The notes under the pieces were generated by a model. That model saw only the letters and a program-made list of their open reading frames with translations. It did no database searches and was not told the DNA's origin. Both the position numbers and the translations under genes were made by a program. Shown here piece after piece: positions 51,833 to 61,130 of a stretch of 64,000 bases of DNA; the first letter of the stretch is position 1, and each line of letters opens with the position of its first letter. The DNA is from Longimicrobium sp. (GTDB lineage: Bacteria > Gemmatimonadota > Gemmatimonadetes > Longimicrobiales > Longimicrobiaceae), in the NCBI GenBank assembly GCA_036377595.1, contig DASUYB010000108.1, positions 124,001 through 188,000 of the forward strand, read 5' to 3'.

Positions 51833-53044
51833 ATGCGGGGATGGTTTCGCACGGTGCTGTTCTGGTGCCACCTGGCCACGGGGATCACGGTGGGGCTGGT
51901 GGTGCTGGTGATGTCGGTGACGGGCGTGCTGCTGACCTACGAGAAGCAGATGACGCAGTCCGCCAACGCGCGAGCGTACACCGTCGCGCCGCCCTCGCCG
52001 GGGGCGCCGCGGCTGGCGCCCGACGAGCTGGTGGCGCGCGTGCGCCGGGTGGAGCAGGGCGAGCCGACGTCCGTCGTCTTCCGCGCGGGCGCCGATCGCC
52101 CGGTCGAGGTGGCGTTCGGGCGCGAGAAGACCGTGTTCGTCGACCCGTGGACCGGCGCCGTGCTGGGCCAGGGGGCGGTGAAGCTGAAGAAGTTCTTCGC
52201 GGGCGTCACCGGCTGGCACCGCTGGCTGGCCGCCGAAGGCGAGAACCGCAACCGGGCGCGCGCCATCACCGGCGCCTCGAACCTGGGGTTCCTGTTCCTG
52301 GTGCTGAGCGGGATCTTCCTCTGGTGGCCGCGCAACTGGTCGCGCCGCGCGGTGCGCAACGTCACCTGGTTCCGCGGCGGGCTGCGCGCCCGCGCGCGCG
52401 ACTTCAACTGGCACAACACCATCGGCTTCTGGTCCTTCCTCCCGCTGGCCGTGATCGTCGCCTCGGCAGTGGTGATCTCCTATCCGTGGGCCAGCAACGC
52501 CGTGTACCGCGCCTTCGGCGAGGACCCGCCCGCGCGCCCCGGTGAGGGTCGCCCCGCGCCGTCCGGCGAGGGTGCTCGCGGCGGCGGCGCATCGGCTGGC
52601 GGCGACGTGCTCGCCGGCACCGGCCCGCTGCTGGCGCGCGCGCAGGCGAAGGTCGGCGGCTGGCGGACGATCACCCTGCAGGTGCCGAAGTCGGCGTCCG
52701 CGCCCGTGGTTTTCAACATCGACCGCGGTACCGGGGGCCAGCCGCAGAAGCGCGCGTCCCTCACGCTGGGCCGCGCCGGGCGCGAGGTGAAGTGGCAGCC
52801 GTTTTCCGCGGGAACGCCCGGCGCGCGGACGCGCTCGATCCTCCGCTTCGCCCACACGGGCGAGGTGCTCGGCATCGCCGGGCAGACGCTGGCGGGGCTG
52901 GTCTCGCTCGGCGCGGCGCTGATGGTGTGGACGGGCCTCTGGCTCTCGTTCCGCCGCTGGCGCTCCTGGCGCCACCGCCGCCAGCGCTTCGGCCCCCACG
53001 ACGAACGCCGCCCCGCGAAGGTCCGCGCGAAAGCCGCGGCGTGA
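51833..53044 (+). CDS. PepSY-associated transmembrane protein
   Basis: A 403-aa membrane protein of the PepSY_TM family. WCHLATGITVGLVVLVMSVT (helix 1), then PepSY-like periplasmic part with KKFFAGVTGWHRWLA, helices near residue 150 (LFLVLSGIFLWWPRNW) and 205, and a final helix near 375 (WTGLWLSFRRWRSWR). His residues at helix ends could bind heme or metal; the family is often linked to iron or copper uptake and reduction. The start ATG 51833 follows GAGAGG. Confidence 0.82.
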   Translation: MRGWFRTVLFWCHLATGITVGLVVLVMSVTGVLLTYEKQMTQSANARAYTVAPPSPGAPRLAPDELVARVRRVEQGEPTSVVFRAGADRPVEVAFGREKTVFVDPWTGAVLGQGAVKLKKFFAGVTGWHRWLAAEGENRNRARAITGASNLGFLFLVLSGIFLWWPRNWSRRAVRNVTWFRGGLRARARDFNWHNTIGFWSFLPLAVIVASAVVISYPWASNAVYRAFGEDPPARPGEGRPAPSGEGARGGGASAGGDVLAGTGPLLARAQAKVGGWRTITLQVPKSASAPVVFNIDRGTGGQPQKRASLTLGRAGREVKWQPFSAGTPGARTRSILRFAHTGEVLGIAGQTLAGLVSLGAALMVWTGLWLSFRRWRSWRHRRQRFGPHDERRPAKVRAKAAA

Positions 53045-53221
53045 GGTATCCGGGGATAGGAAGGCTTCGGCGCGCTGTGCCGGGGTCCCCGCTTCTTATC
53101 CGATCCCCCGTCGATGGATGGAGGCGTCGGGTTGAATCAAACCCAGCATTTCGCTATATTTAGCGTCCGCGGCGGACCCAGCGCCGCGGAGCCCGGCCCG
53201 GCCGGAATGGTCCGGGACGGG

Positions 53222-53250
53222 TTGACAGTGACGGGCAGTTTGGATACATT
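53222..53250 (+). promoter_or_regulatory. Strong promoter of the tRNA pair
   Basis: Perfect TTGACA at 53222-53227, a 17-bp spacer and TACATT at 53245-53250, 20 bases before tRNA-Lys. Confidence 0.75.
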
Positions 53251-53270
53251 TCCCGGCCTGTGCTGAAAAC

Positions 53271-53343
<73 letters not shown>

Positions 53344-53377
53344 CTCGGCGGTCTCGAGTGTGTAGATCGCTGGACAT

Positions 53378-53451
<74 letters not shown>

Positions 53452-53459
53452 CCTCATAC

Positions 53460-53500
53460 GAAGCCCCGCCAGCGGTTACGCTGGCGGGGCTTCGCTTGTC
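53460..53500. terminator. Terminator after the tRNA pair
   Basis: GAAGCCCCGCCAGC pairs with GCTGGCGGGGCTTC, then GCTTGTCC; placed nine bases after tRNA-Arg. Confidence 0.75.
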
Positions 53501-53598
53501 CGTGCCGGGTGGACAGGCGACGCGGTCCACGTTGGCGTTCCTGCGGGTCACCCAGCGCATCGCTTCCTCCTTTCCCGGAGAGGGAAACACCCCCGGCG

Positions 53599-54798
53599 CT
53601 ACCCGCGCACCAGCGGGTGCACGACGAGACCGACGAGCGCGGCCGCCAGCACGATCAGCGGCTCCGGAACCTTCTTCCGCCAGAGCAGGACGAGGACGAT
53701 GGCCGCGATCAGGAGGGTGGGGAGATCCACCACGGAGCGGCGGCCGAGCACGACCACGGCCCCGCTGATCGCGCCGATGGCGGCGGCCGTCACCCCGTCC
53801 ACGAACGCCGCGATCCCCGGCCGCTTCCCGTAGCGCTTGAAGTACGGGGCGGGCAGGATGGTGAGCAGGTAGGCGGGGAGGAAGGTGGCCAGCGCCGCGA
53901 CGCACGCACCCGCGAGCCCCGCCAGCAGGTAGCCGATGAAGCCGGTGGTGATCACCACCGGCCCCGGCGTGATGAGCGCCACCGCCACGGCGTCCAGGAA
54001 CTGGTGGTCGGTGAGCCACCCGCGCTCCTTCACCAGCCCGCCATAGAGGAACGGCACGATGGCAAGCCCGCTGCCGAAGACGAACGAGCCCGCGTAGAGG
54101 AAGAAGCCGAAGATCCGCCCGAGCATCCCCACATCCGCGCCCGCCACCGCGAGCGGTGCGGCGGGCAACGCCACCGCGGCCAGTCGCCGGGGCGCCCAGC
54201 GGCGGGGCGGCGCCTTCGCCAGCCACACGACGACGCCGGCCGCCAGGAAGAGCCAGACGATCTCCGACTCCGTGACGATCGTTACCGCGGCGGAGACGAG
54301 GTACACCGCCCAGCGGAGCCGGTCCGCGCCGATGGAGCTGCGGGTGAGCCTGCAGGCGCTGTGGGCGATGATCCCGATCACCGCCGCGCCTACCGCGTAG
54401 AAGACGGCCTGCACCCAGGCGAGCCCGCCGTACGCCACGTACGCCCACCCCAGCGCCACCACCATCAGGAACGACGGGAGGACGAAGGCAAGGCTCACGA
54501 GCGTGGCGCCCTGCACCCCGTAGTGCACGAATCCGAGGTAGGTGGCGAGCTGCGCCGCGAGCGGCCCGGGCGCGAGCTGGGAGAGCGCGAGCCCGTCCCG
54601 GTACTCGTCGGCGGGGATCCACCGGCGCTGCTCCACCAGGTCGCGCCGCATGTACTCGATCAGCGCCACCGGCCCCCCGAACCCGATGGTGCCCAGCCGC
54701 AGGAAATACCTCACCAGCTCCCACAGCGAGTAAGGCACCGGTTCGGCGCTCCCGGCACCGGCCTCCGTCGGCGTCTCGTCCGCCTCGGCCACGCTCAT
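53599..54798 (-). CDS. chrA: Chromate transporter ChrA, long two-domain form
   Basis: A 399-aa membrane protein with two homologous halves of about six helices each. The signatures are FLRLGTIGFGGPVALIEYM with SQLAPGPLAAQLATYLGF in the first half, and FGSGLAIVPFLYGGLV with TPGPVVITTGFIGYLLAG in the second, the standard CHR-family repeats. It exports chromate. It overlaps the preceding ornithine-cyclodeaminase-like gene by four bases and is the last gene of a minus-strand operon with chrB. Confidence 0.95.
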   Translation of the reverse strand: MSVAEADETPTEAGAGSAEPVPYSLWELVRYFLRLGTIGFGGPVALIEYMRRDLVEQRRWIPADEYRDGLALSQLAPGPLAAQLATYLGFVHYGVQGATLVSLAFVLPSFLMVVALGWAYVAYGGLAWVQAVFYAVGAAVIGIIAHSACRLTRSSIGADRLRWAVYLVSAAVTIVTESEIVWLFLAAGVVVWLAKAPPRRWAPRRLAAVALPAAPLAVAGADVGMLGRIFGFFLYAGSFVFGSGLAIVPFLYGGLVKERGWLTDHQFLDAVAVALITPGPVVITTGFIGYLLAGLAGACVAALATFLPAYLLTILPAPYFKRYGKRPGIAAFVDGVTAAAIGAISGAVVVLGRRSVVDLPTLLIAAIVLVLLWRKKVPEPLIVLAAALVGLVVHPLVRG

Positions 54799-55781
54799 CG
54801 GCCGAATGCCATGGATCGCGCCGAACCGCCGGCGGCAGCTCCCTCGTAGACCACGGCCGCCGCCGCGGCGTCCTGCAGCGCGATGCCGGTGGAGTCGAAC
54901 ACGGTGATCTCGTCGTCGCCGATCCGCCCCGGCCGCAGCCTCGCCACCACCTCTCCCAGGTCGGCGTGGACATCCGCGAGGGTGAGCGCTCCCGCCCGCA
55001 GCGCGTGGTGCAGGTCACCCATGCGAGCGCACTGGTCGCGCAGGTCCGTGACCACGCGCGCCCGGGCCAGGAGCGCCGGGTGCAGCTCCCGCTTGGCCTC
55101 GCTGTCCACCCCTACGCCGGCCACGAACGTGCCCGGACCCACGTCGTCCGGCCCCAGCACGAACTCGCGCGACGTGGTGCAGGTGACGACCACGTCGGCC
55201 CCCCGCGCGGCCGAGGCCACGTCCGGCCGGGCCACCACCTCGATCTCCAGCTCGGCCGCCATCTCCCGGCAGAACGCCCGGGCGCGTTCCGGGTCGAGGT
55301 CGAACGCCGCCACCTGGCGAAGCGGCAGCACGGCGGCCAGCGCGCGCAGCTGGTGGCGGCTCTGCATTCCGCACCCGATCACCGCGGCCACCGTGGCGCC
55401 GGCCCGGGCCAGGACGCGCGCGGCGACCGCGGTGGCGGCGGCCGTGCGGAGCGCCGTCAGCTCCATGGTGTCGATCACGGCGAGCACGCGGCCGTCGCAG
55501 CCGTCGCAGAGCATCACCACCCCCTGGATGGTGGGCAGTCCCCGCCCGGCGTTCACGGGGAAGTTGCCGTTGATCTTCCCCGCGAAGTACACCCGGCCGC
55601 TCCACGCCAGCAGCCCCGCCTTGCCGTGAAAGGAGCCGCCTTCGGCGTGAACCGCCAGCGTGGCCGGCGGCTGCGCCTTTCCTTCGCCCAGCAGGCGGAA
55701 GGCGGCCTCCACGGCGTCGATGCAGCGGGGCACCGGCAGCAGCCGGACCACGTCGGAGCGGGTGAGCAGGAGGGTCTCCAT
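54795..55781 (-). CDS. Ornithine cyclodeaminase/mu-crystallin family protein
   Basis: A 328-aa NAD(P)-binding protein: RCIDAVEAAFRLLGEGKAQ, FAGKINGNFPVNAGRGLPT, DTMELTALRTAAATAVAARVLA and VIGCGMQSRHQLRAL (the cofactor loop GCGMQ), then GDLHHALRAG near the end. Family members include ornithine cyclodeaminase and imine or ketimine reductases. Placed between chrB and chrA by a four-base overlap with chrA and 128 bases from chrB, it seems part of the chromate operon; a reductase of a chromate-damage product is one guess. Confidence 0.85.
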   Translation of the reverse strand: METLLLTRSDVVRLLPVPRCIDAVEAAFRLLGEGKAQPPATLAVHAEGGSFHGKAGLLAWSGRVYFAGKINGNFPVNAGRGLPTIQGVVMLCDGCDGRVLAVIDTMELTALRTAAATAVAARVLARAGATVAAVIGCGMQSRHQLRALAAVLPLRQVAAFDLDPERARAFCREMAAELEIEVVARPDVASAARGADVVVTCTTSREFVLGPDDVGPGTFVAGVGVDSEAKRELHPALLARARVVTDLRDQCARMGDLHHALRAGALTLADVHADLGEVVARLRPGRIGDDEITVFDSTGIALQDAAAAAVVYEGAAAGGSARSMAFGR

Positions 55782-55909
55782 GATCGCCAGCCTTCCGGGA
55801 TTGCGGTGAACGACCGGGGTGAGCGATGGCGGCAGCGCGCCGGCCTCAGCCACTCGCCGCGATTCCGCCGGGGCGAACGGGTACGGCCGGGTGCGGCGCG
55901 AAGGCCGGT

Positions 55910-56911
55910 TCACTCCCCGGTGGGAGGAGGGGTGAAGGACGCGTACAGGGTGTCGAAGAGCGCGGCGCCGGCCTGGAGCCGCCGCTCGTCGTCCGGTTCC
56001 GACCGGGCGATCCCGGCCAGCAGGAGCTCGACGCCGGCGGTTTCGGGGCGGCCGAACTTGCCGTCCTTCAGGTCGATGTCGTGCACCACGGCGGCGACCG
56101 CGGCGAGCGCCGCGTCGTCCTCCAGCCCGAGCCGGTCGAGGAGCACCTCGAAGGTGCAGCGGTCGCCCTCGTGCGTGAACTCGCCCTCGTACATGTCGAA
56201 GCGGATCTCCCCCGGCGCGGGGCGGTGGCGCGCCTCGGCGACGAAGCGGAACGTGGCCGCGGGGTCCACGAAGCGGCGGATCAGCCACGCGCTCGCGATG
56301 CGGTCGACGAACACGCCCGCGCGCGTGACCCAGGTGCGGCCGCGCAGCTCCGCGCGAGCCACCGATATGCCCTCGGCCGGAGACTCGGCGCGCCGCAGCC
56401 GCGACTCCAGCGCCGCGAAGGCGGCCTCCGCGTCGCGCCGGGCGGACGCGCCGTGGTAGTCGATGGCGGCCGTCTCCTCGAAGCGCTTCCGCAGCTTCGC
56501 CAGCCCCGCGGAAATGGACCTGGCGCCCTCCGCGTCCGCCTCGACGGTGCGGGCGAGCCCGCCCGCTTCCCGCGCCAGCTCGGCGTAGTCCTCGTCCCGC
56601 GCCGCGCGGAACAGGGCCTGGACCTGCGCGTCGGTCAGCCCGGCGGCGAGGCGGACCTCGGCAACGACCGCATCTCCCCCCTCGTCCACGATCTCGCGCA
56701 GCAGCCACGCGAAATCCTCGCGCGCCTGCTCACTGTTCGGGAGCACGTAGACCGAGTTCTTCACCGGCACCGCGCCCAGGCGCTGCAAGCGGCGCCAGAC
56801 CTTCACGCGCAGGTATGCCGGCTTGGGCGGGATCTGGTGGATCAGGAAGAGCCACGGGGCGCGCTCCCCTTCCTCGCGGCGTTCCGAAGTCGATGTCTGC
56901 ACGCTGGTCAC
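55910..56911 (-). CDS. chrB: ChrB-domain chromate-resistance regulator
   Basis: A 333-aa ChrB. Residues 20-180 are the N-terminal ChrB region (PKPAYLRVKVWRRLQRLGAV, SVYVLPNSEQAREDFAWLLRE); residues 190-330 are the C-terminal ChrB domain (RTWVTRAGVFVDRIASAWLI, PGEIRFDMYEGEFTHEGDR, HDIDLKDGKFGRPE). ChrB senses chromate and controls chr operons, and acts in chromate resistance. It starts with GTG in a GTGA overlap with the propeller gene, so the order is propeller, chrB, cyclodeaminase-like, chrA. Confidence 0.93.
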   Translation of the reverse strand: MTSVQTSTSERREEGERAPWLFLIHQIPPKPAYLRVKVWRRLQRLGAVPVKNSVYVLPNSEQAREDFAWLLREIVDEGGDAVVAEVRLAAGLTDAQVQALFRAARDEDYAELAREAGGLARTVEADAEGARSISAGLAKLRKRFEETAAIDYHGASARRDAEAAFAALESRLRRAESPAEGISVARAELRGRTWVTRAGVFVDRIASAWLIRRFVDPAATFRFVAEARHRPAPGEIRFDMYEGEFTHEGDRCTFEVLLDRLGLEDDAALAAVAAVVHDIDLKDGKFGRPETAGVELLLAGIARSEPDDERRLQAGAALFDTLYASFTPPPTGE

Positions 56912-57999
56912 GGCTCCATGATCCGCAGCACGGGGCGGCCGTTCAGGTTCTGGAGGGGGAGGTAGACGAGGTGCGTGGCCGGGTCGACGGCGACCGTGTG
57001 CGCGTGCGGCATCCGGATGTCGCCCTCGTGGACGAGGTCCCGCCCCCGCGCGCGGAAGACGGAGACGGTGCCGGATTCCGAGGCGACGTAGAGCCGGCCG
57101 AGCCCGGAGTCGAAGGCGAGGACGTCCGGGTCGTCTCCCACCGGGTGCGTCGAGATCACCCGCATCGTCTGCAGATCGACGACGAGCAGCGTGGCGTCGC
57201 CCTCGTTCGCCACGAACATCAGCCGCCGCCGGGGATCGATGGAGAGCCCGTGCGGATGCCGTGCACCGTCGAGCGGATACCTGCCCACGATGCTGTCCGC
57301 GCGGGGATCGAGCGCGACCACCTCGTCGCGCGTCTGCACGGCCACCCAGACGCAGCCCCCGCCTGGATCGTAGACCGTGTTCCCGGCCTCGCCGCCGAGT
57401 GCCACCGTCGCCACCACGCGGTCCGTCCGCCCGTCGACGACCAGCTCTCGCCCGGCGGAGGATTCGTCGGAGACGTAGATGCGCCGCACCGCGGGCGCGT
57501 AGGCGATCCCGTCCGGATAGCCGATCGGCCCCGGTCGTGCCCGCACCTGCAGCGTCCCCGCGTCGAGCACCGCCACCTGCCGTCCTCCCGTGACCGCAGC
57601 GTACACCTTGCCGAGCTCCGGGACGGCCCACACGCCGTGGACGGACGCGAACCCGGGCAGGTCGGCGATCACCCGGCGCGCCCGCGTGTCGAAGACCAGC
57701 AGGGTGCCGGCGTTCATGTGCGCCACGTAGAGGCGCCCGGCCGCCGTGTCCACGGCCTGGTAGTCGAAGCGCACCGCCGGTCCCGGAAGCGCCACGTCGG
57801 CCACCGTCCGGAGCGGCGGCCCCTGCTTCCGTGACGCGGTGTCGGCCGGCAGCGTGCCCGTCTCCGATACGACGGCGCCCGCGCCGCAGTCCGGCGGCGG
57901 CGCGGGATCCGAGCCTCGGACGGAGCCGCAGCCGACGCCGGCCAGGAGCACCATCGTTCCAGCTCGCGTGAGGGCCCGCCAGCGATCGAGGAGTGGCAT
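56908..57999 (-). CDS. YVTN-type beta-propeller lipoprotein of the chromate operon
   Basis: A 363-aa lipoprotein (signal LLAGVGC). A seven-bladed propeller is visible in repeats of about 40 residues: GRLYVAHMNAGTLLVFDTRA, GKVYAAVTGGRQVAVLDAGT, RRIYVSDESSAGRELVVDG, GRLYVASESGTVSVFRARG. Such proteins bind ligands or partners in the periplasm; it is not a known chr gene. ATG 57999 follows GGAGAGGATC. Upstream (58060-58100) there are repeated ACAG units (GATACAG, GTTACAG, GAAACAG) on the minus strand that may form the operon's operator, with low confidence. Confidence 0.75.
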   Translation of the reverse strand: MPLLDRWRALTRAGTMVLLAGVGCGSVRGSDPAPPPDCGAGAVVSETGTLPADTASRKQGPPLRTVADVALPGPAVRFDYQAVDTAAGRLYVAHMNAGTLLVFDTRARRVIADLPGFASVHGVWAVPELGKVYAAVTGGRQVAVLDAGTLQVRARPGPIGYPDGIAYAPAVRRIYVSDESSAGRELVVDGRTDRVVATVALGGEAGNTVYDPGGGCVWVAVQTRDEVVALDPRADSIVGRYPLDGARHPHGLSIDPRRRLMFVANEGDATLLVVDLQTMRVISTHPVGDDPDVLAFDSGLGRLYVASESGTVSVFRARGRDLVHEGDIRMPHAHTVAVDPATHLVYLPLQNLNGRPVLRIMEP

Positions 58000-58183
58000 G
58001 ATCCTCTCCGGAGGACGTCGCCGTCGCGCGCGCACCTGGCGAATGGGCAGTATCGTGATCTGGCATGCTGTTTCACGCGCTGTAACAACTGTATCACCAA
58101 GCGTTCGCCGGATCAAGGAAATCGTTCCGAGGGCCGGACTCCGGGATCGAGGAGGGGATCGGGATGGGAGACAGGATCGCGCT

Positions 58184-58428
58184 CTCATCTACTTCCAGCC
58201 GACCGGCGGCGGCCGCGCCGCGATCATGGGCGACTTCGTGATGACCGCCGCCGAGGTGAACCCCGTCATCCGCGCGCTGCGCGACAAGGGGATCGAGGTC
58301 ACGGCGCTGGACTCCCACCTGCTGGGCGAGCAGCCGCGCCTCGTCTTCATGCACTTCTGGGCGAACGACGACGCGGTGAACCTGGCCCGCGGCTGCGCGC
58401 CGCACTCGCGCGGATGAGCGTGCGGTAG
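58184..58428 (+). pseudogene. DUF1259 (LpqO-like) gene remnant
   Basis: The frame reads LIYFQPTGGGRAAIMGDFVM, TAAEVNPVIRALRDKGIEVT, ALDSHLLGEQPRLVFMHFWA, NDDAVNLARG: the last third of DUF1259 proteins. The first two thirds are missing, and near 58391 a one-base loss shifts the end from the expected LRAALARM into CAPHSRG and a stop at 58417. Two lesions make a pseudogene certain enough. It lies behind the chromate operon promoter region. Confidence 0.75.
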
Positions 58429-58706
58429 GCGTCCGCCGCTCCATCGCTTTCATGGGGCGGGAGCGGGGCAGGTCCGATGTGGAACAGGTGTCCCTACGGG
58501 GGCCGTCGTGGCGATGGGCGGCGCGTGTACTTCACGTGCAAGTGCCTGTCGCCACAGCTTTTGCAGCGTTTGCGGGCGTGGCGGCGCCACGGCGTGAGCC
58601 ATGCAGAGGTGTTGTCCGGTCCGGCAGCACCGGTGCGGCGGTGAAGGGCGCACCCGGCAGATCATGCGCAGTTCCCTCAGTTGTTTCCCCCTCCCGAGAG
58701 GTCCCC
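58429..58706. other. Intergenic region with no gene
   Basis: About 280 bases before the GMC oxidoreductase. GTGTACTTCACGTGCAAGTG (about 58524) is a small imperfect palindrome; otherwise nothing recognised. Confidence 0.35.
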
Positions 58707-60872
58707 ATGACCACCTACCTGGACCGGTACGACGTGGCGGTGATCGGCACCGGCTTCGGCGGCACCATGACGGCGCTGACCGTGGCCGACACCTTCAAGT
58801 GCCGCGGCAAGGGCGAGTCGATCCTGATGCTGGAGCGCGGCACCTGGTGGAGCACGCCGGTCGGCACCGTGCAGGATCCCGAGGTGAAGACGCCGCAGTT
58901 CCTGCGGGACAACGGCCAGCCGGTGCAGTACTGGTCGTCGGTGGACCACTTCCGCGGCGCCGTCGACCTCCTGCTGCGCTGCTTCCGCCGCAAGGGGAAC
59001 GAGGACGGGGTGTTCGAGCTGACGCGCTTCGGGACCAACGGCTTCCTGGGCTTCGGGGGAAGGAGCGACGGTGTCTCCATCCTGCGCGCCTGCGGCGTGG
59101 GCGGCGGGTCGCTGGTGTACGCGAACGTCACCATCCGCCCGCCGGAGCTCATCTTCGACGACCCGCGCTGGCCGGCGTGGTCGAAGCCCGAGCGGGACTG
59201 GTACTTCGAGCTGGCCCGCGACTCCATCGGCCACGGCGTGCTGTGGGCACGGTCCAAGCGGAAGGGCGCCTCGCCCGACGACCTGAAGAAGGTCAACGTC
59301 AACCCGGGCCTCAGCAACATCGCCACACGCACCATCCTGCTCGATCCGCACTTCGAGATCGTGCAGAACCCCGACGAGCCGGCCCATCCCGTCCGCCGCG
59401 TCGACGCGCACGGACCCGCGCCCGACCCGCAGCACCAGAACTGGATCGACCGGGCGCGCGTGTTCCAGAACGCGATGGCCGGGATCACCGGCGACTACGG
59501 CACCGTCGACTCGTCGATCAGCAACATCGAGTCGCACCCGATGCAGCCGGAGCCCGCGCCGGTGAACTTCTGCGAGCGCCAGGGCCGCTGCATCGTGGGG
59601 TGCCTGCCGGGCGCGCGCTTCACCTTGAACAAGCAGCTCATGCGCGCCTCGCTGGGCGGCACGCCCAAGCCCGACGGCACGCCGGTGAAGCCGTTCTACG
59701 ACCGGCTTCACGTCCGCGCGCTCGCCGAGGTGGACGTGATCGAGGAGCTGGCCACGGGCGGCTACCGGATCCACTACGTCGTCCGCGACGCCGAGAAGCC
59801 CACCCGGGTGACGCGCCTGATGGTCGAGGCGAAGCGCGTGGTGGTGGCGGCCGGGTGCGTGGGAACGAACGAGATCATGCTGCGCAGCCGCGACCGCGGC
59901 ACGCTGAAGAACCTCAGCCCGCGGCTGGGCTACGGCTTCTCGACGAACGGCGACTACCTCGGGTTCGTCGAGGACACCGAGAAGCACGTGAACCTCACCC
60001 GCGGCCCGATCACCACCTCGTTCGGGCACTTCAACACCCCGCAGTCGGCGATCACCGGCGGCCCCGCGCCGAACCCGGCGCAGTTCCACACCATCGAGGA
60101 CAACGGCATCCCGCGGCCGTTCGCCACGCTGGTGGGGGCCGGCATCCCCCTGCTGCGCTCGCTCGCGAACGGGCGGCGTCCGTGGTACCTGGTGCTGAAG
60201 GCTGCACTCTTCTACGGGGTGAAGTACGTCGCGCGGATGTGGCGCGGGATCTGGACCGATCACACGCGCCGCAGCGAGTTCTTCGAGTCCGAGGACGAGC
60301 GGCTGAGCCGGATGATGTGCGTGGCGGGAATCGGGCGCGACGAGGCCCGGGGCGAGTTCCGGCTGGGCGGGCGGGGCCAGTCCACGCTGCGGGTGCGGCG
60401 CGACGACGGGAAGCCCTTCCACGAAGACCCGATCTACCGGTCCATGAAGGCGTCGCTGGACCGCTTCGCCGAGGTGCTCACCGGGAAGAAGGGGAGCACC
60501 TTCCTGAGCCCGTTCCTGAACGACGCCGCCGACGCGCTCAAGGCCAAGTCGGTCTCGCTGAGCCACCCGCTGGGCGGATGCCGGATCGCGCAGGGCGCCG
60601 CGGAGGGCGTCGTGGACGAGTACGGCCGCGTGTTCGACACCTCGAAGTCGGGGCCGAACGCCGTCCACGCCGGGCTCTACATCGCCGACGGCGCGATCGT
60701 GCCCACGTCGCTGGGCGTCAATCCATCGCTCACCATCGCGGCGCTGGCTCTCCGCTGCGCGGACCGGATCGTCGAAGAGCTCGACCCCGCCGGTGATCCG
60801 TCCGCATGCCGGCAGGTGGGCCCGATCTTCAGCGTGGTGGGCGAGGAGGTGCCGGTGCTTCCGGGCGCGTGA
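58707..60872 (+). CDS. GMC-family FAD oxidoreductase (cholesterol-oxidase-like)
   Basis: A 721-aa flavoenzyme. The FAD-binding fold starts at residue 9 (VAVIGTGFGGTMTAL); ACGVGGGSLVYANVTIRPP is the second GMC motif; NFCERQGRCIVGCLPGARFT carries Cys clusters; the C-terminus has SLSHPLGGCRIAQGAAEGVV with the active-site His and DGAIVPTSLGVNPSLTIAAL. It resembles the large cholesterol-oxidase/choline-dehydrogenase-like members; the substrate is probably a sterol-like or other alcohol. No signal peptide is apparent. ATG 58707 follows GAGAGG. Confidence 0.85.
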   Translation: MTTYLDRYDVAVIGTGFGGTMTALTVADTFKCRGKGESILMLERGTWWSTPVGTVQDPEVKTPQFLRDNGQPVQYWSSVDHFRGAVDLLLRCFRRKGNEDGVFELTRFGTNGFLGFGGRSDGVSILRACGVGGGSLVYANVTIRPPELIFDDPRWPAWSKPERDWYFELARDSIGHGVLWARSKRKGASPDDLKKVNVNPGLSNIATRTILLDPHFEIVQNPDEPAHPVRRVDAHGPAPDPQHQNWIDRARVFQNAMAGITGDYGTVDSSISNIESHPMQPEPAPVNFCERQGRCIVGCLPGARFTLNKQLMRASLGGTPKPDGTPVKPFYDRLHVRALAEVDVIEELATGGYRIHYVVRDAEKPTRVTRLMVEAKRVVVAAGCVGTNEIMLRSRDRGTLKNLSPRLGYGFSTNGDYLGFVEDTEKHVNLTRGPITTSFGHFNTPQSAITGGPAPNPAQFHTIEDNGIPRPFATLVGAGIPLLRSLANGRRPWYLVLKAALFYGVKYVARMWRGIWTDHTRRSEFFESEDERLSRMMCVAGIGRDEARGEFRLGGRGQSTLRVRRDDGKPFHEDPIYRSMKASLDRFAEVLTGKKGSTFLSPFLNDAADALKAKSVSLSHPLGGCRIAQGAAEGVVDEYGRVFDTSKSGPNAVHAGLYIADGAIVPTSLGVNPSLTIAALALRCADRIVEELDPAGDPSACRQVGPIFSVVGEEVPVLPGA

Positions 60873-60917
60873 ATCCAGCAGCCCTCTCGAGGAGAGCGGC
60901 ACGGATCGACACAGGCC

Positions 60918-60947
60918 GGGCCCCGCGGCTTCGATGCCGCGGGGCCC
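60918..60947 (+). terminator. GC hairpin after the GMC oxidoreductase
   Basis: GGGCCCCGCGGC pairs with GCCGCGGGGCCC around TTCGAT; the following sequence has no T-tract (TGATATCG). Confidence 0.5.
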
Positions 60948-60994
60948 TGATATCGAATCTGCGGATTGATTGTGCAATCAGACCAACAGAATGG

Positions 60995-61068
60995 CTCACA
61001 CGGAGGGAACGGAGGAAACGGAGGATGATGAGAAAACCCTCCGTTTCCTCCGTTCCCTCCGTGTGAGA
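60995..61068. repeat. TCTCAC hairpin repeat A8
   Basis: CTCACACGGAGGGAACGGAG on the left and CTCCGTTCCCTCCGTGTGAG on the right; arms are made of GGAGGAAAC-type units as in A1. Confidence 0.9.
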
Positions 61069-61130
61069 CTATTCTCGTCAGATCCAATCGAATGCACGGC
61101 CATTCGTTCAATCCGGTATGACGGCCGGGC

